Assembly (NCBI GenBank): GCA_046727435.1
Contig: JBKPCR010000366.1
Coordinates: forward strand, 1 to 6,924
Length of the DNA: 6,924 bases
From: CAVPRW01 sp046727435 [NCBI: bacterium]
GTDB taxonomy: Bacteria > Tectomicrobia > Entotheonellia > J063
Direction of reading: 5' to 3'
Shown here: positions 1-6,700 of the stretch, in pieces
Position numbering within the stretch: position 1 is the stretch's first letter
Layout of the letters: each line of letters starts with the position of its first letter
Notes under the pieces: model-generated
Told to the model about the DNA's origin: nothing
Seen by the model: only the letters and a program-made list of their open reading frames with translations
Databases searched by the model: none
Made by a program: the position numbers and the translations under genes

Positions 1-53
1 GGACCGCTGTCTGGCCGCCCGAAGTGACTTCAACCGGCACACTCTGTTGCCAC

Positions 54-62
54 GGAGAGGAG
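54..62 (+). promoter_or_regulatory. Ribosome binding site of the first substrate-binding protein
   Basis: The purine run GGAGAGGAG ends 5 nt before the ATG at 68. It decides the start: the longer frame opening with TTG at 47 would place this Shine-Dalgarno sequence inside the coding region. The ATG at 68 also puts the twin-arginine signal at a normal distance from the N terminus. Confidence 0.8.
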
Positions 63-67
63 TACCC

Positions 68-1732
68 ATGGAGACACGGCATGTAGATCCCCGACACACC
101 CACGGTGTGAGCCGTCGTCAACTGCTGAAAGCCGGCTTGGCGGCCGGTGCGGCGTTCTCCGCCTGGCCCCTCTATGGCCCGTCGGCGCTGTGGGGCGAAG
201 AAGCGGGACCGCCCAAGCGCGGTGGCATCCTGCGCGTCCGCGGCCTTGACCCGGTGCACTTTGATCCGCATCTTTCGATCAATGTCAGGACACAGAGCAC
301 GCTCAGCTTCGTCTACAGCAGGCTGGTGCGGCACAAAGTTGGCGCAGCGATTCGGCCGGGCACCTTCATCGTCGAACCCGATCTGGCGGAGCGCTGGGAG
401 GAGCTGGACGACACGACCTATGTCTTCCATCTGCGCAAAGGGGTCAAATGGCAGAATAGGCCGCCGGTCAACGGCCGCGAGCTGGTGGCCGAGGACGTCA
501 AATTCACCTATGACCGCTTCCTGACGGAAAAGGGCAATGCAGACCGCTACATATTGGAGTCCGTGGACAGAGTCGAGGTCGTGGATCGCTATACCGTGAA
601 GTTTCTCCTCAAAGAGCCTTATGTCTGGCTCATCGATGTGCTGGCCAACCCGAGGAGCATGTGGATCATTGCCCCCGAAGTGGTGGAGAAATTCGGCGAT
701 CTCAAGAAGGTCGAGACCGCCATCGGCACCGGCCCTTTCCTCCTGGAGCGCTACGAGCCGAACGTCAAGACGATCTTCAAGCGCAACCCGGACTATTTCG
801 TCAAGGACCTCCCATGGGTAGACGGGGTGGAGTGGCTGGTTCTCGACGATCCCTCGACGGGGCTGGCGCTGTACCGCACGGGAAAGATCGACTGCGGGCC
901 AGCGGGCAATTGGACCGTTCGCCAGCAAGACCTGGACTCGGTCAAACGGAGCCATCCGCAGCTGCGCTACCAGGATTGGTTGTCCCTCGTAACCCAGGCG
1001 ATCTATTTGCGGACCGATCAGCCCCCCTTCAGCGATGTGCGCGTGCGGCGCGCCATCTCGCATGCGCTCGATCGGCAGGCGATCATCGAGGCGGTGTACC
1101 TCAGGGGCGAGCCGACCTCCGCGATCGGCCGTGGCCTGACCGAGTGGTCGTTGCCCGTCGACCAGCTTGGTGAGGGGGCGAAATACTATCGGCACGATCC
1201 TAAGGAGGCCAGGCGCTTGCTGGCGGAAGCGGGGTTTCCCAAAGGGTTCAAGACGCCGATCAATGCCACCAATGGCTACGGCCCCGACTTGCTGGATGCC
1301 TTGCAGTTGGCGCAGCAGAATCTCAAGGACGTCGGCATTGAGACGGACTTGAAAATCCAGGAGTATGGGGCATATATGGCGACGACGTTCCTGGGCAAGT
1401 TCGACGGTATGGCCATGGGGCCCATCAGCATCGCCTGGGAGCCGGATAGTGTGCTGTATGGTTTGTATGGTCCCGGCCAACCGCGCAACAGCGGCCACGT
1501 CAACGACCCCAAGATCACCGCGATGCTGCAAGAGCAGCGACGCACGAAGAACCTGGAAGCCCGCAAGCAGCTCATTTTCGACATCCAACGCTATGCGGCG
1601 GAGCAGCAGTACTATGTGTACACGAACTCCAGCATGCTCACCGGTTCCTGGCAGCCGTATGTGAAGAACTTTGCCCCCCAGAACAGCTTCGACTACGGCA
1701 ATCGCGCTGCAGCGTTGTGGCTGGATCGGTAA
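68..1732 (+). CDS. ABC transporter substrate-binding protein, family 5 (peptide/nickel type), Tat-exported
   Basis: This is a 554-residue periplasmic solute-binding protein of the DppA/OppA family (SBP family 5), which captures a small ligand and hands it to an ABC permease. The N terminus has a twin-arginine signal: SRRQLLK at residues 15-21, followed by an Ala/Gly-rich hydrophobic stretch to about residue 42. Export of the folded protein by the Tat system is therefore likely. Family features seen: the start of the mature fold KRGGILRVRG (50-59), DLAERWEE...YVFHLRKGVKW (105-128), AEDVKFTYDRF (141-151), IGTGPFLLERYE (219-230), KRNPDYF (238-244) and DVRVRRAISHALDR (323-336). Length is normal for the family. 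No lipobox Cys is seen. The ligand cannot be told from sequence; family members bind peptides, nickel, opines, sugars or other compounds. It lies 45 nt upstream of a second family-5 gene and is probably in the same operon. An in-frame TTG at 47 is the less likely start. A TGA at 25-27 in another frame could end an upstream gene, but too little is visible to say. Confidence 0.93.
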   Translation: METRHVDPRHTHGVSRRQLLKAGLAAGAAFSAWPLYGPSALWGEEAGPPKRGGILRVRGLDPVHFDPHLSINVRTQSTLSFVYSRLVRHKVGAAIRPGTFIVEPDLAERWEELDDTTYVFHLRKGVKWQNRPPVNGRELVAEDVKFTYDRFLTEKGNADRYILESVDRVEVVDRYTVKFLLKEPYVWLIDVLANPRSMWIIAPEVVEKFGDLKKVETAIGTGPFLLERYEPNVKTIFKRNPDYFVKDLPWVDGVEWLVLDDPSTGLALYRTGKIDCGPAGNWTVRQQDLDSVKRSHPQLRYQDWLSLVTQAIYLRTDQPPFSDVRVRRAISHALDRQAIIEAVYLRGEPTSAIGRGLTEWSLPVDQLGEGAKYYRHDPKEARRLLAEAGFPKGFKTPINATNGYGPDLLDALQLAQQNLKDVGIETDLKIQEYGAYMATTFLGKFDGMAMGPISIAWEPDSVLYGLYGPGQPRNSGHVNDPKITAMLQEQRRTKNLEARKQLIFDIQRYAAEQQYYVYTNSSMLTGSWQPYVKNFAPQNSFDYGNRAAALWLDR

Positions 1733-1763
1733 CGAGAGGGCGGGATGGGTGTTGTGTCCTTGT

Positions 1764-1770
1764 GAGGAGG
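1764..1770 (+). promoter_or_regulatory. Ribosome binding site of the second substrate-binding protein
   Basis: GAGGAGG lies 7 nt before the ATG at 1778 in the short gap between the two tandem genes. It supports that ATG rather than the in-frame ATG four codons further in. No terminator-like hairpin with a T-run is visible in the 45-nt gap, which fits co-transcription. Confidence 0.75.
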
Positions 1771-1777
1771 GTATGCC

Positions 1778-3325
1778 ATGAAACACCACATGGGGTGGTC
1801 AGTGCTCATCGGTCTTCTAGTTGTCCTGGCGTTCATCGGGTTTGCAGCCGCCCAGCAGCCTAAACCCGGTGGCACGCTGCGGGTGGCCTGGGAAGCGGAT
1901 GTCCCTGGGCTGGACCCGCATCTGTCCCCGGGAATTCAGGCCTGGCATGTCCAGGGCAATCTCTTCAATAGCCTCCTCACCATCGACGCCCAGCTCAATT
2001 ATATCCCCGACCTGGCCGAGTCTTGGGACGTCCTGGAGGATGGCAAGGTCTATGTGTTCCGCCTGCGCAAAGGCGTCAAATTCCATGATGGCACCGACTT
2101 CGATGCCGAGGCGGTGCGCTGGAACTATCAGCGCATCATGGATCCTGAGGAGAAGGCCTTCGACACCCCCTTCTACAGCATTGTCGAACGCGTGGAGGCA
2201 CTCGATGCCCACACGGTTCAATTCACCCTTAAACATCCCAGCGTGACCCTGCTGCCGGTGATGGCCGCCAATCGGGCGGGGTTTTTGCAAATGTCCCCGG
2301 CCTCATACAAACAGTGGGGCAAGGAGAACGTGCGCCTGCATCCGGTGGGGACGGGGCCGTTCAAGCTCGCCCGCTGGGACCAGAACCAGATCATCGTGCT
2401 CGAGAAAAACCCTGACTACTTCAAGCCGGGCCTCCCCTATTTGGATCGCATCGAGTTGCGCATCATGAAGGAGGGGGTCACGCGGGTGACCGCACTTCGA
2501 GCTGGGGAGGTGGACTTCGCCAACGCGGTGCCGCGCGAGCAGGTGGAGCGCCTCGCCAGAGACACCCACGTCCAGATGCTCAGGGGCCGGGAGACCCAGC
2601 GGATCACCCTTGCCTTCAACCAGAGGAAACTGCCCTTCAAGGACGTGCGGGTGCGACAGGCGGTGTTGGGCTATGGGATCGACCGCTACACCATCGCCAA
2701 GACGGCGCTCCTGGGGCAGGCACAGCCTCTGTGGAGTGTAGTACCCCAGGGAGCAAGGGATCATATCGACTTTGGGGAGCAATTTTCCTACAATCCCGAG
2801 AAGGCGAGAACCCTACTGAAGGAGGCGGGGTACGACGCAAAAAACCCTCTACGGTACACCATCATGACCCATGGTGCGGAGGCAGCGCTGCCCACGATCG
2901 CCACGATCATAAAGACGCAACTCGCCAAGATCGGGGTGGAGGTGACGGTAGAAGTCATTGACCGACCGATCTTCCTGCGGCGCTTAACGACGGATCGGGA
3001 CTGGGATCAATCCGTCAATTTATCCGCCGCGGCATGGGATCCCTATACGATCTCCTGGGTGATGGATACACGTGCGGGGATCAATGTTGTTAACCACGAC
3101 GATAAGCGCATGGACACCTTGATCGACCGCATGAAGGAGGCGGCCACGCAGGAGATGTTTAGCCAGGCGGGGGAAGACTTTCAACGCTATGTGGCAGAGA
3201 ACATGATGATCACGAGCGTCGCCTCAGTCCCCTTCCTGCAGGCAGCTCGCACGTCCGTAAAGGGCTATGAGCATTTGCATGGCTATAAGATCCGCTTCGA
3301 CTCGACCTGGCTGGAGAAGCCTTGA
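1778..3325 (+). CDS. ABC transporter substrate-binding protein, family 5 (peptide/nickel type), Sec-exported
   Basis: This is a complete 515-residue periplasmic binding protein of the DppA/OppA family. The N terminus is a Sec signal peptide: a short basic start, a hydrophobic core at about residues 7-22, and a signal-peptidase-I-like site AAA before QQ (cleavage about 25/26). Family features follow: GGTLRVAWE (31-39), DLAESWDVLEDGKVYVFRLR (78-97), FHDGTDFDAEAVRWNYQR (102-119), VGTGPFKLARWD (190-201), EKNPDYF (209-215), and DVRVRQAVLGYGIDR (289-303). It is a paralogue in fold of the preceding gene but clearly diverged, and it uses a different export route. The pair could serve one transporter with two ligand ranges or two separate transporters. 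No permease (DppB/C-like) or ATPase follows. Instead the next gene downstream is on the opposite strand, so the rest of the transporter must be elsewhere. The substrate is unknown. Confidence 0.93.
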   Translation: MKHHMGWSVLIGLLVVLAFIGFAAAQQPKPGGTLRVAWEADVPGLDPHLSPGIQAWHVQGNLFNSLLTIDAQLNYIPDLAESWDVLEDGKVYVFRLRKGVKFHDGTDFDAEAVRWNYQRIMDPEEKAFDTPFYSIVERVEALDAHTVQFTLKHPSVTLLPVMAANRAGFLQMSPASYKQWGKENVRLHPVGTGPFKLARWDQNQIIVLEKNPDYFKPGLPYLDRIELRIMKEGVTRVTALRAGEVDFANAVPREQVERLARDTHVQMLRGRETQRITLAFNQRKLPFKDVRVRQAVLGYGIDRYTIAKTALLGQAQPLWSVVPQGARDHIDFGEQFSYNPEKARTLLKEAGYDAKNPLRYTIMTHGAEAALPTIATIIKTQLAKIGVEVTVEVIDRPIFLRRLTTDRDWDQSVNLSAAAWDPYTISWVMDTRAGINVVNHDDKRMDTLIDRMKEAATQEMFSQAGEDFQRYVAENMMITSVASVPFLQAARTSVKGYEHLHGYKIRFDSTWLEKP

Positions 3326-3368
3326 ACTTCTGGCTGCGCTCACCTGCTGGGCTTGCGGTAGCATACCT

Positions 3369-3388
3369 CTTGCGGCATTATCCGCAGG
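3369..3388. other. Hairpin 44 nt downstream of the binding-protein operon
   Basis: CTTGCGG pairs with CCGCAGG across a 6-nt loop (CATTAT), giving 7 pairs including one G-T wobble on the + strand transcript. It lacks a following T-run, so it is not a standard intrinsic terminator. It could be a 3' stabilising stem, a Rho-type end, or chance. Confidence 0.3.
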
Positions 3389-3467
3389 CCCTCGAAGGTA
3401 CCCTCGCAGACGAGTCACCCCACACCTGTGCTGCAAGTAACCTCGGCGCAACAGAGAGCGAACGCCT

Positions 3468-3483
3468 GGGGGGCATGCCCCCC
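3468..3483. repeat. Perfect 16-bp G/C palindrome between convergent genes
   Basis: The 16 bases GGGGGGCATGCCCCCC are a perfect self-complementary palindrome. As RNA it folds as six G-C pairs closed by a CATG loop, identically on both strands. It lies 10 nt past the stop of the small - strand gene and about 140 nt past the stop of the + strand operon. It is thus well placed as a bidirectional transcription end. Against this, neither side has a T-run: ATTTAT follows on the + side after two bases, and AGGCG on the - side. Confidence 0.45.
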
Positions 3484-3493
3484 CATTTATCCA

Positions 3494-3743
3494 CTAACGC
3501 TGGGCCGAAGCAGCAGGACAGGCCAGGTCCGCAACCTTAGTCAAGAAGCGGATCGTGCCGGCGATTTTACTCCCATAGACGGGGATGATCTCGATCAGCC
3601 AGAGGGACTTCTCGACTAATGGTCTCACGTTGCGGTATTGCTCGCACACCTGGCCTGTCGGGTATGCCTCGAACTGTCTCTTGCTCCTTCAGTGCACTCT
3701 CGATCTGATTGAGAGCCTCTAAGCCTTCCTGTTCTGTAGCCAT
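3494..3743 (-). pseudogene. Small helical protein gene downstream of the lipase-CHAT gene, disrupted by a +1 frameshift
   Basis: The gene starts with ATG at 3743-3741, reading MATEQEGLEALNQIESALK. It is preceded by a good Shine-Dalgarno sequence and lies 22 nt after the stop of the large gene, so it is probably co-transcribed. In the starting frame it runs only 58 codons, to TAA at 3569-3567, and its second half is Arg/Pro-rich and implausible. The +1 frame is open from 3688 to TAG at 3496-3494 and reads as a convincing protein: QFEAYPTGQVCEQYRNV, then PLVEKSLWLIEIIPVYGSK, then IAGTIRFLTKVADLACP. One extra base between about 3688 and 3661 (for example the A after GAG in GAGACAG) would account for it. 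The restored product is 82 residues: a charged N-terminal helix, then a hydrophobic/aromatic part with an IIPVYG turn and a terminal Cys. No family is recognised. The break could be a real mutation, a sequencing error or, less likely, programmed frameshifting. The positions given span the whole restored gene. Confidence 0.6.
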
Positions 3744-3750
3744 TGTCTAT

Positions 3751-3760
3751 CCCCTCTCCT
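3751..3760 (-). promoter_or_regulatory. Ribosome binding site of the small - strand gene
   Basis: Read on the - strand, AGGAGAGGGG ends 7 nt before the ATG at 3743. It lies entirely in the gap after the stop of the lipase-CHAT gene. It is the strongest reason to regard the following short frame as a genuine gene start. Confidence 0.65.
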
Positions 3761-3765
3761 GTTGA

Positions 3766-6700
3766 CTACCGAAATAAGCGAAAGTACGGATTACCGTAGT
3801 GCTGGTATGCACCCCAAGTGCGTACGCCATAATCCTTTTGGAAGATCTCAATTCTCGCCTCGCGCATAGCCACATGCATCGGTTCCACCTCTTTGCCATC
3901 CAAGCCTAGGAGGCCGTTGTATAAGCGCTTCGCGAAGTCCCGTGCCGCGAGGTCATTCACTGGCCAGGCCGTGCAGACAAAATTCTGCACACCCCGCGCA
4001 AAGAATGACTCGGCAAAGCTGGGGGCTAGCTCGGGCGAGCGCCGCTCGGATCGATCAGGCGTAATGCCAGACTCACAGGCATTGGAGAAAATGAACTTGG
4101 GAATGTGGTCGACCCGATTCAGCTCGTTGGCACTGAGACGCTTGCCACCGGTGAAGATCCAGCCCGAAGCTGAGGGCTTTTGTTGGTCATACTTACAATG
4201 GCCAGCATAGTGCAATACGTCAAAGGGTTTGAGGATGAGCTCTTGCATCACGCGGGTGCGGGTTGCCTGGCTGGGACCCAGCAGGGCAACGATCTCAACC
4301 CCACTGACCTTCTTACCCCGTTCTTGCGCATCGAACTTCTTGAACAAGTCAAGCACGAGCATCGCCTCCTCCTGCGCGCCGGGCAGCGGATTGTCGGCCG
4401 CTGGATCGCCAATAATCAGCACGCGCAGCACGCGGTTTGGCGGCGGGGGCGGTTCGGGAGGTGGGGCAAAGGCTGTCCGAAGCTGGCGGGTAAATCCGCG
4501 GTGGATACCTAGAAAGGTGCGATTTGGTGGGCTCGCAGTGCCTACCCCTGTCTTCAGATCTGGCTGGGCGACCATTTCCCAATGGACACGAGCGACCGTG
4601 GAGTCGCAGGTGAGCACCAGCGGGGCATTCGATAACAGGAGCTGCTGGAGGTCGTCCGGGAAGAGCAACTGCTGCAGAAATTCTCCTAACTCCCCCTGCC
4701 TCGTTCGGTCCCGCTGGGCCGCCAGCTCCTCGTTCGCTTCATTGACCAGATCGGGGTCAAGTGGGATGTCACGCTGCGGCGCGGAGGCCGTCTCGGTCAT
4801 TGCCCCGAAGCGATACACATCACCGTCCAGTTCGACCGTGAGTCGTGTGGGGATGTCGCTGGTCGACTTGTCGTCTGCTTCCTCGTCTTCTGCTTCACGC
4901 CGCCTTTTGTCCTCCTCTGCTGCTTCTGCCTTGAGCTGCTCGATCTCCTGGGTCGTGAGCGGCACGAGCTCGACCTCCAGCTCGGACCGGACACGGACTG
5001 CTGCCTCAAGCGCCTTCCATATCCGCAGCAGCTTTCCCGGCTGCCTCTCAACGAAGGTGATCACCTCCAGATGGCGTCGAGCATCCTCCGCGGAGCTGCC
5101 AATCGCTCGTTGGATGCCCTCCAACCAAGCGATCACCGCATCCCGGACGGGCAGATTGCCATTCCCCGATCCAATCAAGACGGTTGCCAAGTGGCGCTTG
5201 CCCAATCGCCCCAACGACCAGCAGAGTTCACGCGCCAGCACCGTCAGCTCGGGAGTACCAAATTGTCCCGCATAGCCCATGCCGGCGATCGCGATGAGTC
5301 GGTCTGGTTCTGCACCGTCATCGTCATCCCTCGTGCGCGGATCGTCGAGGAAAAAAGGCTGGCCCAGTTCTCCGCGAATAATGCCACGCTCTGTAAACTG
5401 CGTCAGCAACAGGTCGGCCTCCTCCAGGGCCAAGTTGGTCGCACCGACTTTGCCCTGCAGCTTGTTGCTAATCGCCTGGTCCAGCGCCTTCTCAGCCGCA
5501 ACTGGCTTGACGCCGATGTAATGCCCCACGGCTACGGCATCGACTGGAATCTCGCCGTCTGTTCCTGGCTGCCCGACATCCTGAATTTCAGCTTTGAGCA
5601 GCCGTATTTTGATCTTGGGTAGCGGGGCCGCAACAACAGTTTGATCCGGGGCAGTCGTTGGACCCGCAGACTGCCCAGCTGTTTCCTTAGGAGCACTGAT
5701 GAACCCGCGGATCAGAATGTCCTCCGATTCACGCTCGCGCTCGTTCACAAGGGGGGGCTCCTCAACTGCGTCCCCCCGTGCCATGACCACAGCTTTTAGG
5801 GGTAACATCAGTTCTCTCAAACGTACCTCCTCCGCCTCTCGCCTGGCCAAGAGCTCGGCGCGGGCGTCCTGCTTGATGGCTTCATCTTCCTCCCCGCGCA
5901 GTTCAGAGGGGATCTGTTGGGTCAACCGACTTGTGGTGCCGGTCTGCAGGAGGTCATTCATGGCAGCCATCACGGTCTGGTTCCCTGGTAGGGCACCGTG
6001 CTCCTCTTCGATGTAGAATGTGGCAACTGGTGAGCCGTCGGCGGCATGCAATAGGCCAAGCTTGTGAGGTACCGTGCCGTCGCCTCTCTTGGTGACCTCG
6101 TAGCCATCAGTGGAGCGCAGCTTGCCCCAGTCCCGAATGCCGCTATAGGTGGCCTGATTGTAGCCTGCGATGTAGCGCATGCGGTCGGTATCGATTACTG
6201 TGGACAATCCGTTGTGAAACTCACGTGCCAGAGCGAACCGGCTCGGCAGGGGGGCGAGCGGCTCGTACGTGGATGCCTCATACAATCTCTGCAAGTCCTC
6301 CATTCCCTGCACGAGTGGCGACGGCAGCATTTGGTAACTACCGACAAACGTCTTGATGATATTGAGCAGGTCCTGTACGTTGTGGCGCAGGTCTACCAGA
6401 GCCAGCTTATTCAGCGTGTCATTGAGGCCCAGAAGAAGCTGTGGGATGGTAAAGGAGCCGTGATTAGGGGTCCCAAGCATGACGAGGCGGCCGCCTCGCC
6501 TGCCGTCGTTTTGGGAGTCCCACATTGACTTCCAGCGCTCCGGGTACTTCTTGATGAAGGCGCGGGCGACCAGGCCACCCATCGAGTGGGCGACCAGGTG
6601 GACCGGCTCGTTGTCACCGAACCATTCATGGAGTCTCTGCGCCAATTGATCCGCGGAGCTATTGATATCTAGGCGCCAGTCATACCAAAAGGCGTGGGCA

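Larger units (their letters stand above)
3326..3493. other. Intergenic stretch between convergent genes, no gene seen
   Basis: After the second binding-protein gene no convincing coding region is present on either strand up to the stop of the small - strand gene. A 72-codon + frame starting with TTG at 3322 runs through here. It overlaps the preceding stop, has no Shine-Dalgarno sequence, low-complexity-free but unrecognisable content, and collides with the better supported - strand gene. The stretch contains two inverted repeats, listed separately. As the space between converging transcription units it is where terminators are expected, but no classical hairpin plus T-run is visible. Confidence 0.6.

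Noticed and set aside
1-46. End of an upstream gene, with TGA at 25-27 in one frame
   Set aside because: Only eight codons are visible, which is too little to identify or support a coding region.
47-67. Seven-codon N-terminal extension of the first binding protein from TTG at 47
   Set aside because: The Shine-Dalgarno sequence GGAGAGGAG lies within this stretch and points to the ATG at 68.
1817-2290. A 157-codon - strand frame inside the second binding-protein gene
   Set aside because: It is antisense to a clearly coding family-5 gene with matching motifs, and its product resembles nothing known.
3322-3540. A 72-codon + frame beginning with TTG and overlapping the stop of the second binding protein, possibly a permease start
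   Set aside because: It has no Shine-Dalgarno sequence, no run of transmembrane helices as in DppB-like permeases, and overlaps the better supported - strand small gene.
3567-3743. The 58-codon zero-frame product of the small - strand gene as the real full protein
   Set aside because: Its second half is Arg/Pro-rich with no fold-like pattern, whereas the +1 frame over the same bases has a well-formed hydrophobic/charged pattern ending in its own stop.
4229-5275. A 348-codon open frame on the + strand
   Set aside because: It lies wholly inside the lipase-CHAT gene on the other strand. The product is Ser/Arg-rich without any recognisable domain, a typical antisense shadow of a GC-rich gene.
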